Shown: piece after piece, positions 8,772 to 16,623 of the stretch
Layout of the letters: each line of letters begins with the position of its first letter
Position numbering within the stretch: position 1 is the first letter of the stretch
The notes under the pieces: model-generated
Databases searched by the model: none
What the model was told of the DNA's origin: nothing
What the model saw: the letters and a program-made list of their open reading frames with translations, nothing else
Origin: CBDDIP01 sp965229005
GTDB lineage: Bacteria; Actinomycetota; Acidimicrobiia; Acidimicrobiales; Ilumatobacteraceae
Length of the DNA stretch: 64,000 nt
Assembly (NCBI GenBank): GCA_965229005.1
Contig: CBDDIP010000001.1
Location: 310,001-374,000, forward strand
Direction of reading: 5' to 3'
Position numbers and translations under genes: made by a program

Positions 8772-9494
8772 TCACCACGTCGGAGCCAACACCACCAGTT
8801 CGTCCAACCGTTCGACTCGCGCGGGGCGTTTGCTGTGCACGGGCACGTACTCCTGCCCGGAGAGCTCGGCGATGCGGGCCATCAGCGCTTCGGTCAGCTC
8901 GCGCGCCGCGCGTCGCGGGCTCGATCCATCAGCCGCACCGACGGGTGCCATCGGCGCACCGATCGTCACCGAGCATCGCCGACGCACTCGTGGCAGGCGG
9001 GCGCCCGGCGGCTGGATGCGGTCGGTCCCGACGATCCCCACCGGGAGCAAGGGGCTGTCGGTGCCCAGCGCGAGCCGAGCGGCTCCGACGTAGCCACGGT
9101 GCAGGAAGCCGTCGCGGGAACGAGAGCCTTCGGGGAACACGCACAGCAGACCGCCGTCGCGCAGCACCTCGGCGGCGGCGTCGAGCGCCACCATCGCCTT
9201 CAGTCCGTTGTCGCGGTCGATCGGGATCATGCCCATCGCAGGGAAGAGGCGGCGTGTCTTCCACGAGTCGAGGTAGTCCGCCTTGCCGATGAAGTGCACG
9301 GGGCGGTCGAGCAACATGATCATCAGCACCGAGTCGAAGAAGCTGAGGTGGTTCGGCGCGAGCACCGCGGCGCCATGCGCCGGCACGGCTTCGAACCCGG
9401 CAGCGGCACACGGCCACAGCACGCGCACGGGTGCGCGAAGCACCGTTCGGACCAGCCGCTGCAGTCCAGGGCCACGCTCCGTCTTGGTTCGCAT
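8772..9494 (-). CDS. 1-acyl-sn-glycerol-3-phosphate acyltransferase (PlsC family)
   Basis: 240 residues. It transfers an acyl chain from acyl-CoA or acyl-ACP to lysophosphatidate (or a related acceptor) at the membrane. The catalytic HX4D motif is NHLSFFD (His49, Asp54) and the glycerol-phosphate-binding block is FPEGSRSRDG (Glu122-Gly-Ser-Arg125). A further block, RRLFPAMGMIPIDRD, is the family's third motif. The ATG at 9494 is preferred; an earlier start at 9527 would add 11 residues. It converges with the DUF222 gene, with seven bases between stops. Substrate preference cannot be read from the sequence. Confidence 0.92.
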   Translation of the reverse strand: MRTKTERGPGLQRLVRTVLRAPVRVLWPCAAAGFEAVPAHGAAVLAPNHLSFFDSVLMIMLLDRPVHFIGKADYLDSWKTRRLFPAMGMIPIDRDNGLKAMVALDAAAEVLRDGGLLCVFPEGSRSRDGFLHRGYVGAARLALGTDSPLLPVGIVGTDRIQPPGARLPRVRRRCSVTIGAPMAPVGAADGSSPRRAARELTEALMARIAELSGQEYVPVHSKRPARVERLDELVVLAPTW

Positions 9495-9601
9495 GCGAGC
9501 AGTGTGCGCTCGTGACTTTGCGAACACGTCAACGCAAGGTGAACGGAAGGTCCGCGCACCCGGGCGTTGGTCACACCCTCAGACCTGCATGAGACGTGGC
9601 G

Positions 9602-10117
9602 TCAGGCGTTCGCCTCGCGGCGCGGCAGCTTCCAGTTCGGGCGGACGAAGTGGCACGTGTACCCCTGCGGGTAGCGCAACAGGTAGTCCTGGTGCTCGGG
9701 CTCGGCCTCCCAGAAGTCGCCGACGGGAGCGACCTCGGTGACGACCTTGCCCGGCCACAGGCCCGAGGCGTCGACGTCGGCGATCGTGTCCTGGGCAATG
9801 GTCTTCTGCTCGTCGTTCACGTAGTAGATGCCGGAGCGGTAGCTCATGCCCATGTCGTTGCCCTGACGGTTCTTCGTCGTCGGGTCGTGGACCTGGAAGA
9901 AGAACTCGAGCACCTCGCGGTACGACGTCTGCTCCGGATCGAAGATGATCTCGATGCCCTCGGCGTGCGTGCCGTGGTTTCGGTACGTCGCGTTGGCGAC
10001 GTCGCCACCGGTGTAGCCGACGCGAGTGGAGATCACGCCGGGGCGCTTGCGAATGAGGTCCTGCATCCCCCAGAAGCACCCACCTGCGAGGACGGCCCGT
10101 TCAGTCTGCTGGCTCAT
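9602..10117 (-). CDS. msrA: Peptide-methionine (S)-S-oxide reductase
   Basis: 171 residues, the normal MsrA length. It reduces methionine-S-sulfoxide in proteins, using thioredoxin as the electron donor. The catalytic GCFWG motif has Cys14. Further family blocks: GVISTRVGYTGGDVANATYRNHGTHAEGIEI, EFFFQVHDPTTKNRQGNDMGMSYRSGIYY (quoted here as spans; key residues Glu, Asp and Tyr around the sulfoxide pocket). No C-terminal resolving Cys is visible; the only Cys besides Cys14 is in YTCHF near residue 159, which may resolve the disulfide. It is divergent from the SGNH lipoprotein gene, with about 35 bases between starts. Confidence 0.97.
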   Translation of the reverse strand: MSQQTERAVLAGGCFWGMQDLIRKRPGVISTRVGYTGGDVANATYRNHGTHAEGIEIIFDPEQTSYREVLEFFFQVHDPTTKNRQGNDMGMSYRSGIYYVNDEQKTIAQDTIADVDASGLWPGKVVTEVAPVGDFWEAEPEHQDYLLRYPQGYTCHFVRPNWKLPRREANA

Positions 10118-10152
10118 GTCCCCATGGTAGGGCCACTTCGCGAGGCCGAGAC

Positions 10153-10947
10153 GTGGTACGAATCGGCGTGGATCATCAGCGGCGGGCCCGGCGGAACGGT
10201 CTCGGCGCGTTGACGTCGGTCGTGCTGCTCGCGGCCTGCGTCACGACGCGCCCGCCCGCTGCCGGCACGTCCCCCACGGACTCCCCCACGACCACCGTCG
10301 CGCTCCGTGAGGTGTCCAGCGTGGTGCTCGTCGGCGACTCGCTCGGCGAGCAGATCTCCCCGTACCTCCAGCCACTCGTGGCGCCACGATCCTTCGGGCC
10401 CAACGTCTACGGCGGCACCGCGCCGTGCGACTGGTTGCAGAAAGACCTGCCGATCACCGACGAGACCGTGGTGGTCTTCTCGTTCATCGGCAACTCCCTC
10501 ACGCCGTGCATGGAGGATGGGGCCGGCGGACACCTCGTCGGGCAAGCGCTCGTCGACAAGTACCAAGCCGACATCACCGCGCTGACGACCGAAGCTCGCG
10601 ACGCGGGCGCGCGGGTGCTTCTCGTCGGGCAACCCGCGCGTGGCGACAGCGCGTCGGGCAACGATCTCGTCGATGGCCTGAACGAGATGTACGCCGCGCT
10701 CGCGAATGAGCCCGATGTCAGCTTCGTCGACGCCGGCGCGTCCATCGAGAACCCCGACGGAAGCTTCGCTCAGTCGCTGCCGTGCTGGACCGAGGAGTCG
10801 TGCGGCCCGGACGGGTCCAACGTCGTGCGCAACGACGACGGCCTCCACCTCTGTCCGGGCCCACCAGAGCCGGTTCCCTGCGCCGTCTACGCCTCGGGAG
10901 CGCATCGCTTCGCTCAGGCGATCGCCGACGCGATCAACGCGATGTGA
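10153..10947 (+). CDS. SGNH/GDSL-type hydrolase-like lipoprotein
   Basis: 264 residues from the GTG at 10153. The N-terminal basic stretch and hydrophobic ALTSVVLLAAC end in a lipobox, so the mature protein is probably a lipoprotein on the outer face of the membrane, followed by a Thr/Pro-rich linker. The domain begins with VVLVGDSLGEQ (block I Ser), then FIGNSLTPC (block III Asn), and ends with NDDGLHLCPG (block V Asp and His), the four landmark residues of SGNH hydrolases. Six or more Cys suggest disulfides. In actinomycetes such domains are seen as esterases or as acyltransferase partners; no substrate can be inferred. The end overlaps the converging toxin pseudogene by 14 bases. Confidence 0.82.
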   Translation: MVRIGVDHQRRARRNGLGALTSVVLLAACVTTRPPAAGTSPTDSPTTTVALREVSSVVLVGDSLGEQISPYLQPLVAPRSFGPNVYGGTAPCDWLQKDLPITDETVVVFSFIGNSLTPCMEDGAGGHLVGQALVDKYQADITALTTEARDAGARVLLVGQPARGDSASGNDLVDGLNEMYAALANEPDVSFVDAGASIENPDGSFAQSLPCWTEESCGPDGSNVVRNDDGLHLCPGPPEPVPCAVYASGAHRFAQAIADAINAM

Positions 10948-11471
10948 GGGTTCGCAGCCGCTCCACCCGCGGATCGTTGCCGATCAGACCCGCCAGTCGA
11001 TCAGCGGCGAGCCCGAGGTCGATGGCGTTGCTCTCGACCATCGCCTCGATGTCGGCCCAATCCTTCGTCCGGTCGAACAGCGCCTTGAACACGGCGAGGT
11101 CTTCTGCCGCGAGCACGTTGATGCGTCGACCTTCGAACGGCACCACTCGACAACGCGTCGCGACATCGAAATGGAACTGCTCAGCAGCGAAGAAGACGTC
11201 GACGGGGGTCGAGTCCCACCACAGGCGCACTTGGTCGCGATCGATCGCCTCGGCGACGTCGGTGTCCGTGAACGCGACACCGACGGGCAGCGCTGCGAAC
11301 ACGGCACGCGCATCCGCCGAGCTGACGAACACGTTGACATCGATGGCGCGCGTGCCACGGGGTTCGCTGGTCGCATAGGCGAGTGCGAGCGCGCCGCCCA
11401 GTGCCCCACGGAAGGTCCGTGTCGTCCAATGCGTCGCACACGGCGACGATCTGCTCGACGAGCGAGGTCAT
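10934..11471 (-). pseudogene. Frameshifted nucleotidyltransferase (AbiEii-like toxin) of a TA pair
   Basis: The reading starts at the ATG at 11471 (MTSLVEQIVAVCDALDDTDLPW) and continues in another frame from about 11400 as GGALALAYATSEPRGTRAIDVNVF, a typical nucleotidyltransferase start (GG..LA, then the metal-binding DIDV). Removing one C from the CCCC run at 11404-11407 (one G in the mRNA) joins both parts to 'LPWALGGALALAY' and gives a continuous protein of about 179 residues ending at 10934. C-terminal features are VDVFFAAEQFHFD and AAEDLAVFKALFDRTKDWADIEAM, as in AbiEii/COG-type nucleotidyltransferase toxins. It overlaps the upstream XRE gene by four bases. It is either a real inactivating +1 frameshift or a sequencing error in a homopolymer. 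Confidence 0.8.
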
Positions 11472-11755
11472 CGCCGCGCCGAGGCGAGCGGACGAGGCCG
11501 AAAGGGCAGTGCTTCGGCGAGCTGGAGGACGTCGCGCAGGCGCCGGGCCTGTTCTGCGGGATCGATGACGAGGTCGAACTTCACCGAGTAGCCCAGTGCA
11601 TCGATGATCCGAGATGCGATCGCCAGGCTCGGTTGACGCCGACCTCGCTCGTACGCGCTGAGGACCGGCGCCGGAATGCCCACCGTGGCGGCCACTTCGG
11701 CCTGCGTTCGCCCGACTCGTCGTCGCAGCGCTGCCAGCGTGCTCCCGGAGATCAC
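11468..11755 (-). CDS. XRE-family helix-turn-helix protein, probable antitoxin
   Basis: 95 residues from a GTG. Residues 8-62 are a Cro/CI-type HTH: LRRRVGRTQAEVAATVGIPAPVLSAYERG, with the QAEVA second helix and a serine-containing recognition helix. The tail (YSVKFDLVIDP, LRDVLQLAEAL) is helical. The stop overlaps the toxin ATG (ATGA at 11471-11468), the usual antitoxin-toxin coupling. A TAAGAT -10 box is only seven bases before the start, which suggests a leaderless mRNA. It is likely to bind the palindrome just upstream and repress its own operon. Confidence 0.85.
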   Translation of the reverse strand: MISGSTLAALRRRVGRTQAEVAATVGIPAPVLSAYERGRRQPSLAIASRIIDALGYSVKFDLVIDPAEQARRLRDVLQLAEALPFRPRPLASARR

Positions 11756-11765
11756 GGCCCAATCT

Positions 11766-11779
11766 TAGCGGATCCGATA
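11766..11779. promoter_or_regulatory. Near-perfect 14-bp palindrome, probable XRE operator
   Basis: TAGCGGATCCGATA matches its reverse complement at 12 of 14 positions. It overlaps the TAAGAT -10 box (minus strand, 11762-11767) of the XRE gene that begins at 11755, the right place for autorepression by that protein. Confidence 0.55.
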
Positions 11780-11810
11780 ACCAACCGGCCGCCGAGAACC
11801 CGTCGACTGG

Positions 11811-11851
11811 GGGTTGACCTTGACGCGAGGTCAACCCTGCACAGTGTCCTC
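11811..11851 (+). promoter_or_regulatory. MerR-type promoter with 10-bp perfect dyad before the exporter operon
   Basis: GGGTTGACCT (11811-11820) and AGGTCAACCC (11828-11837) are a perfect inverted repeat with a 7-base spacer. The left arm contains a TTGACC -35 box at 11813-11818. About 19-20 bases further is a weak -10 region (around CACAGT) and then the ATG at 11852. A dyad inside an over-long spacer is the hallmark of MerR-family activation. The MerR gene of the same operon (13364) is the obvious regulator. Confidence 0.6.
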
Positions 11852-12601
11852 ATGACCTCAACATCAGTCGTCCGGGTCACCGGGCTGAAGAAGTCGTTCG
11901 GCAACCGCGAGGTGCTGCGCGGCGTCGACCTCGACATCGAACGGGGCACGGTGTTCGCGCTGCTCGGCTCGAACGGAGCCGGCAAGACCACCGTCGTTCG
12001 CATCCTGTCCACCCTCCTCAAACCTGATTCCGGCAGCGCATCCGTCAATGGCTTCGACGTGGTGACGCACGCCTGCGATGTCCGCGAGTCGATCAGCCTG
12101 ACCGGCCAGTTCTCGGCAGTGGACGGCATGCTCACCGGACGCGAGAACCTCGTGCTGATCGCCAAGCTCCGCCACCTCGACCATCCGGGTCGGATCGCGG
12201 ACGAGCAGTTGGAGCGCTTCTCGCTCACCGACGTCGGAGCGCAGATGACGGCAACGTACTCAGGCGGGATGCGTCGCCGCTTGGACATCGCCATGAGCTT
12301 GATCGGGGACCCGCCGGTGATCTTCCTCGACGAGCCGACGACGGGTCTCGACCCCCATGCGCGGCTCGAGGTGTGGCACTCGGTGCGCGCCCTGGCGAGC
12401 AGCGGCACGACCGTGCTGCTCACCACGCAGCACCTCGACGAGGCCGAGCACCTCGCCGACCGGATCGCGATCCTCCACGAGGGGCGGATCCTCGTCAACG
12501 GCACCCTCGCCGAGCTGAGGGCCCTCCTGCCGCCGGCACAGGTCACCTACGTCGAACAGCAACCGAGCCTCGAGGACGTCTTCCTCACCCTCGTCCGATG
12601 A
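11852..12601 (+). CDS. ABC transporter ATP-binding protein, DrrA/daunorubicin-resistance type
   Basis: 249 residues; powers export through the permease encoded next. Walker A is GSNGAGKTT near residue 41, the Q-loop is TGQFSAVDGMLTGRENL, the signature is YSGGMRRRLDIA, Walker B is PPVIFLDEPTTGLDP, and the H-loop His is in LLTTQHLDEAE. The ending VTYVEQQPSLEDVFLTLV is the C-terminal DrrA block. The start ATG at 11852 lies about eight bases after a -10-like region, so the mRNA may be leaderless. Its stop overlaps the permease ATG by four bases. Drug or lipid-like compounds are the usual cargo of this subfamily; the cargo here is unknown. Confidence 0.95.
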   Translation: MTSTSVVRVTGLKKSFGNREVLRGVDLDIERGTVFALLGSNGAGKTTVVRILSTLLKPDSGSASVNGFDVVTHACDVRESISLTGQFSAVDGMLTGRENLVLIAKLRHLDHPGRIADEQLERFSLTDVGAQMTATYSGGMRRRLDIAMSLIGDPPVIFLDEPTTGLDPHARLEVWHSVRALASSGTTVLLTTQHLDEAEHLADRIAILHEGRILVNGTLAELRALLPPAQVTYVEQQPSLEDVFLTLVR

Positions 12602-13359
12602 CCACGAACTCCTTCCGCGACACGAGCACGCTGCTGGGTCGATCGCTTCGGCACATCCTGCGCAGCCCGGACACGATCATCACCACGGCGATCACACCGA
12701 TCGCGATGCTGTTGATGTTCGTCTACGTCTTCGGCGGCGCGATCAACACCGGTGGCGCCAAGTACGTGAACTACCTCCTTCCCGGGATCCTGCTCATCAC
12801 GGTCGCATCGGGCGTCGCATACACGGCGCTCAGGATCCACACCGACATCGCCAGCGGGATCTTCGAACGCTTCCAATCGATGCCGATCGCACGCGCTGCG
12901 ATCCTGTGGGGCCACGTGATCACCTCGTTGATCGCCAACCTGATCTCGCTCGTCCTGGTCGTGCTCGTCGCCGTCGTGATCGGCTTCCGCTCGGGCGCCG
13001 GGTTGGTCGCCTGGCTCGAGGTGCTCGGCATCATCGTCCTGTTCACCCTGGGGCTCACCTGGCTGGCGGTGAGCGCGGGACTCGCCGCCAAGTCACCAGA
13101 CGGCGCCGGCGCGTTCGCCTACCCGCTGCTGTTCCTGCCGTTCGTCAGCTCGGCGTTCGTGCCGACGGGCGGCATGCCTGCGGCGGTGAGGTGGTTCGCC
13201 GAACATCAACCGGTCACCTCGATCGTGAACACGCTCCGCAACCTGTACGCCGAGCACGCGCTCGGCAACGATGTCTGGACCGCCCTCGCATGGTCCACCG
13301 GCCTGCTCCTGATTGCCTACGCTCTCGGCGTGCGCACCTTTCGGCGCAAGCTGGCGTGA
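12598..13359 (+). CDS. ABC-2 type exporter permease, DrrB type
   Basis: 253 residues with about six membrane helices. The N-terminal amphipathic part, RSLRHILRSPDTIITTAITPIAMLLMFVYVFGG, is followed by the conserved loop RIHTDIASGIFERFQSMPIAR, which contacts the ATPase in ABC-2 exporters. The rest (VLVVLVAVVIGF, GIIVLFTLGLTWLAVSAGLAAKSPDGAGAF, PLLFLPFVSSAFVP) is hydrophobic. The start is fixed by the ATGA overlap with the ATPase. The MerR gene begins four bases after its stop, so all three are one transcript. Confidence 0.95.
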   Translation: MTTNSFRDTSTLLGRSLRHILRSPDTIITTAITPIAMLLMFVYVFGGAINTGGAKYVNYLLPGILLITVASGVAYTALRIHTDIASGIFERFQSMPIARAAILWGHVITSLIANLISLVLVVLVAVVIGFRSGAGLVAWLEVLGIIVLFTLGLTWLAVSAGLAAKSPDGAGAFAYPLLFLPFVSSAFVPTGGMPAAVRWFAEHQPVTSIVNTLRNLYAEHALGNDVWTALAWSTGLLLIAYALGVRTFRRKLA

Positions 13360-13363
13360 GGAC

Positions 13364-14131
13364 GTGCTGACGATCAGCCAGCTCGCCTCCTACGCCGGTG
13401 TCACCGTGCGGGCGGTCCGCCACTACCACGCCAAGGGTCTGCTCCCGGAGCCCGAACGCGACCGATCCGGCTACCGGCGCTACGACGCCGCCGCTGTCGT
13501 CGAACTGATCCGGATCAGGACGCTCGCCGACGCCGGCGTGCCCCTGTCACGTGTCCACGAGATGCTCGAAGCCGATGCGGACGAGTTCGGCGCGGCCATC
13601 GCGGACATCGATCGTCAGCTCCGGAACGAGATCGTTGAACGCCAACGACATCGGCATGACGTCGCCCGGCTCGCGGCCGGGGAGAGCCTGGCCCTGCCAC
13701 CCGATGCAGTCGCCTATCTCGACCGGCTCCGCGAGCTCCACGTGCCGGAGCGAGCGATCCAGATGGAACGAGATGCGTGGATCCTCGTCGCCGCCCAGAT
13801 CCCCGATCAGATGCCGGCGCTGATGGCACTCAAGCGCGGGCAGATCGAGGACCCTGCCATCGTCGCGATGTACCTCGATCTCGTCGAGGCCGTGGACTGG
13901 CCCGCCGACGATCCCCGCCTGCCGGCCCTCGCCGATCGGCTCGTGGCGATGTTCGAGCGAGATGCCGACAACTGGACCGACGAGCAGCTCGCCAACTTCG
14001 ACCTCGACGCCGAACTGGTTGCGCTCCTCGACGAGGTGTTCATCAACGCGATCCCATGCGCGCGTCGACTCCTGCACCTGCTCGAACAACGCGGCTGGAC
14101 CGGATGGACCAAGCTCGAGCGTCAGAGGTAG
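13364..14131 (+). CDS. MerR-family transcriptional regulator
   Basis: 255 residues from a GTG with a GTGAGGA ribosome site. Residues 1-70 are the MerR winged helix: ISQLASYAGVTVRAVRHYHAKGLLPEPERDRSGYRRYD, then LIRIRTLADAGVPLSRVHEML. A coiled coil follows (IDRQLRNEIVERQRHRHDV). The C-terminal 150 residues are helical and acidic, a TipAS-like effector-binding size, with no Cys suitable for metal sensing, so a drug or organic effector is likely. It is third in the exporter operon and probably acts on the dyad at 11811-11837. It overlaps the converging MFS gene by ten bases. Confidence 0.92.
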   Translation: MLTISQLASYAGVTVRAVRHYHAKGLLPEPERDRSGYRRYDAAAVVELIRIRTLADAGVPLSRVHEMLEADADEFGAAIADIDRQLRNEIVERQRHRHDVARLAAGESLALPPDAVAYLDRLRELHVPERAIQMERDAWILVAAQIPDQMPALMALKRGQIEDPAIVAMYLDLVEAVDWPADDPRLPALADRLVAMFERDADNWTDEQLANFDLDAELVALLDEVFINAIPCARRLLHLLEQRGWTGWTKLERQR

Positions 14132-15789
14132 CTGGCGAGGTGACGGTCGGCGACGCTCCTACCGACGCTGAAGGCGGCCTCGGAGCTCGTCAACGCATCC
14201 ATGAACTCGCGTCGGCCGATGCAGAGCAGCCGGCAGGCGCTCGTGATCGTGACGGTCGCGGTGCGCGGCACGTCGTGGAGCAGCGCAACCTCGCCGAACG
14301 AGTCGCCGGGGCCGGGTGATCGAGCGGTCGTCCCCGCGTGCGTGACGTCGGCGGTGCCTTCGATGATGACGTAGAACCGATCGCCGGGCTCGCCCTCGGC
14401 GACGACGACCTCGCCGACCGCGCACTCCACGACCTCAGCTCTCGCGGCGAGCTTCTCGAGCATCGTCGGTGGCAACGGCGACATGAGCGGCACGCGGGTC
14501 AGGAGGAGCACGACGTCGGTCGCGGGTTCCGACCGCGAGTCGATCCCGCGGAACCGCGGGAGCAGCACGAGCGCGAGGGCCGGGAGGAGCGCGCCGGCCC
14601 CGACCAGGACCGGTCGCAGGCCGAACGCGTCGACCAGGACCGCCGCCACCATCGACCCGATGCCTGCGACGGCGATGCCGATCGTGAAGAGCACGCCGAA
14701 CACGCGACCGAGCGCTCGGTCGTTGCCCAGCCGCTGCAGCATCGTGAACCCCGAGACGTCGAGCAGCGCGTTGCCGACACCGACGGCCGCCAACGATGCA
14801 AGTGCGACGGCCTTGTTCGGGAAGAGCCCGATGACGGCGATGGGGAAGCCCCACACGGCGAGCGCTGCGGCGAACGGACCTCCGAGGCGGCGCCGGCCCG
14901 TCAGCGCCACGGAGGCGAGCGCGCCGGCGAGCGCCCCGACTCCCATCGCCGCGCCGAGCCACCCGACGCCGCTGCTCCCGAGGTCGACGAGGTCGAACGA
15001 GACCGACACGAGGAGGACGCTGAGCAGCCCGCGCACGAGCAGCTGAGCGATGAAGCACCCCACGATCACCGTCATGTCCGAGTTCGTTCGCAGCTCGCTC
15101 CATCCGCCCATCAGCGCGTCGATCGGCCGCTCACTCCCGCGGACTGCCCTCGACGGATCCGTCTGCACGTCGATCCCGCCGACGGCCCACATCCCGGCGA
15201 CTCCGGCGGCCGCCGCGGTGATGAGCACGACGCCCGGTTCGGTCGTGAGGAGCATCGCTCCGGCGAGCACCGGGCCGAGGAAGGTGACGAGGCCCTCCAG
15301 CGTTCCGGCGGTCACGTTGATCGCGACCAGCTCCTCGGGCGACCGCGCGACGAGCGGAGCGAGGGCGAGGTGGGCCGGCCGGTACGGCGCGCCGGCAACG
15401 CTCGCGGCGGCGGCGAGGACGTACACCACCGCCGCGGGAGCGTCGGCTGCCAGCGCGACGGCTCCGAGCGCGGTCGTCACCGCGACCGCGGCGAACACGG
15501 CGGTCACCAACTGGCGCCGCGGGTAGCGGTCTGCAGCCCATGCGCCGAACGGCAGCGCGAGCCCGCCCGGCAGGAGCCGAACGAGCCCTACGACGCCGAC
15601 GCCGCGTGCGCCGTCCTCGGCGAACGCCCACACCGAGAGCGCGACGATCGTCACCGCATCGACGAGGAAGAAGGCTGCCCAGCCCAACTGCAGACGGCGC
15701 AAGTCACGGGCGCGCATCACTCCCGCCACCGCCGCCAACCGCGCCAGTGCGGGACGTCGGGGCGTCCGGTCGTCGTCCTCCACCGCCAC
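14122..15789 (-). CDS. MFS transporter fused to a C-terminal cyclic-nucleotide-binding domain
   Basis: 555 residues from a GTG. Residues about 20-420 are a 12-helix major facilitator permease, with the loop motif GAWADRYPRRQLV between helices 2 and 3 and repeated Gly/Ala-rich helices. After a short linker (RVPLMSPLPPTMLEKLAARAEV) comes a CAP-ED domain: VVVAEGEPGDRFYVIIEG, then PGDSFGEVALLHDVPRTATVTI, holding the phosphate-binding-cassette-like GEVAL and a following Arg. The domain could gate transport by cAMP or cGMP. Related fusions exist in actinomycetes but have no described substrate. Monocistronic; converges on the MerR gene. Confidence 0.88.
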   Translation of the reverse strand: MAVEDDDRTPRRPALARLAAVAGVMRARDLRRLQLGWAAFFLVDAVTIVALSVWAFAEDGARGVGVVGLVRLLPGGLALPFGAWAADRYPRRQLVTAVFAAVAVTTALGAVALAADAPAAVVYVLAAAASVAGAPYRPAHLALAPLVARSPEELVAINVTAGTLEGLVTFLGPVLAGAMLLTTEPGVVLITAAAAGVAGMWAVGGIDVQTDPSRAVRGSERPIDALMGGWSELRTNSDMTVIVGCFIAQLLVRGLLSVLLVSVSFDLVDLGSSGVGWLGAAMGVGALAGALASVALTGRRRLGGPFAAALAVWGFPIAVIGLFPNKAVALASLAAVGVGNALLDVSGFTMLQRLGNDRALGRVFGVLFTIGIAVAGIGSMVAAVLVDAFGLRPVLVGAGALLPALALVLLPRFRGIDSRSEPATDVVLLLTRVPLMSPLPPTMLEKLAARAEVVECAVGEVVVAEGEPGDRFYVIIEGTADVTHAGTTARSPGPGDSFGEVALLHDVPRTATVTITSACRLLCIGRREFMDALTSSEAAFSVGRSVADRHLASYL

Positions 15790-15844
15790 ACACTCTCACC
15801 TCCGCGTTGACGCAGACGCCTGACCTGGTGACCTGGACCTTCTT

Positions 15845-16021
15845 GCGCCCCCGGCAGGATTTGAACCTGCGACCTGCGGTTTAGGAATGCGGTCGAGTGG
15901 GTCTCAGCGAGTCTCCTTGAGTCGCATCTGACCTGCTCAGCTTCTGTGTTCTCCTCGTCTGGTCTCGTTGAACATCATGCAGTAGCGCGTGGTGGATGGA
16001 CAAGTGGATGGACAACTTTCG
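15845..16021. repeat. Left 177-bp direct repeat: 3' half of tRNA-Arg(CCT) plus integration arm (att site)
   Basis: The minus strand from about 15,890 to 15,845 reads as the anticodon loop TTCCTAA, the variable region, a T-arm GCAGG-TTCAAAT-CCTGC and a CGGGGGC acceptor strand of a tRNA-Arg(CCT). The 5' half (a matching GCCCCCG, D-arm) is absent, so this is a fragment left by integration. The following 130 bases carry two tandem copies of GTGGATGGACAA (15992-16015), a plausible recombinase arm site. It matches 51483-51659 at 169 of 177 positions without gaps. This marks the left edge of the metal island. Confidence 0.88.
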
Positions 16022-16196
16022 GGGGGCCGGCGCCGGCGACCTGGGCTCGGAGAGACGCTCAAGGCGGGTTGTGAGCGTGGGTCTGATAAACCGCACGTCA
16101 CCCGGAGGCGATTGTCACTGCGCGGTCGGACGACAGGTCGCATGGCGATCCTGACCGCCGCAGAATCCCGACGTCCGGCTGGTCACCTGGTGTCGG

Positions 16197-16538
16197 TCAG
16201 GTCGAGTTGACGTCCCGATAGTTCGGGCACAGTTCGATCTGTTCGCCGGACGCTGCCAGCAGCTGTTCTGCGCTATGGAGGAGATCGACGATCTCGGGAT
16301 GCGCGGCCCGGTAGAAGACCTGTCGGCCTTCGTGGCGGTCGATGATCAGCCCGCACTCCTTCAGGCAAGCGACGTGACCGGAGACATTTCCTTGCGACCC
16401 GCCGATCATTTCGACGAGGTCCTTCACCCGTTGCTCGTCATCGACGAGCGCCAGCAGGATTGCCAGACGAGTGGGGTCCGCGAAACCTCGAAACAGCTTC
16501 GCTGCTGTGGCCACGGCAACGGCGGTCTTCATTGACAT
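16197..16538 (-). CDS. ArsR/SmtB-family metal repressor, CmtR-like
   Basis: 113 residues. Winged-helix dimer: AAKLFRGFADPTRLAILLAL, recognition region GGSQGNVSGHVACLKECGL, wing RHEGRQVFYR. Cys58 and Cys62 (in ACLKECG) and Cys104 (IELCPNY) match the Cys57/Cys61/Cys102 ligand set of the Mycobacterium Cd/Pb sensor CmtR. Cd(II), Pb(II) or Zn(II) would release it from DNA. It lies next to the island edge and divergent from the Met-rich protein and multicopper oxidase genes, which it may repress. It is about 60% identical to the ArsR at 18790. A second ATG six bases into the gene is possible. Confidence 0.9.
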   Translation of the reverse strand: MSMKTAVAVATAAKLFRGFADPTRLAILLALVDDEQRVKDLVEMIGGSQGNVSGHVACLKECGLIIDRHEGRQVFYRAAHPEIVDLLHSAEQLLAASGEQIELCPNYRDVNST

Positions 16539-16560
16539 GGGCCGATCCTATTGCCATCGA

Positions 16561-16573
16561 CCGATGACATCGG
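16561..16573. promoter_or_regulatory. CCGATG-A-CATCGG perfect palindrome, probable CmtR-like operator
   Basis: A perfect 6-1-6 inverted repeat between the divergent starts at 16538 (ArsR) and 16624 (Met-rich protein). The CATCGG half-site recurs three times in the promoter of the related ArsR at 18721-18774, so it is likely to be the recognition half-site of both repressors. Confidence 0.55.
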
Positions 16574-16623
16574 AACATCTGGGTCCTTTGGCTCTGCCTC
16601 AAACAACCCAGTCGGAGCAGAGT

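Noticed and set aside
15845..15930. Intact tRNA-Arg gene at the left repeat
   Set aside because: The T-arm and acceptor 3' strand are perfect, but the 5' half (GCCCCCG acceptor strand and D-arm) is absent and the anticodon stem cannot pair; it is a fragment.
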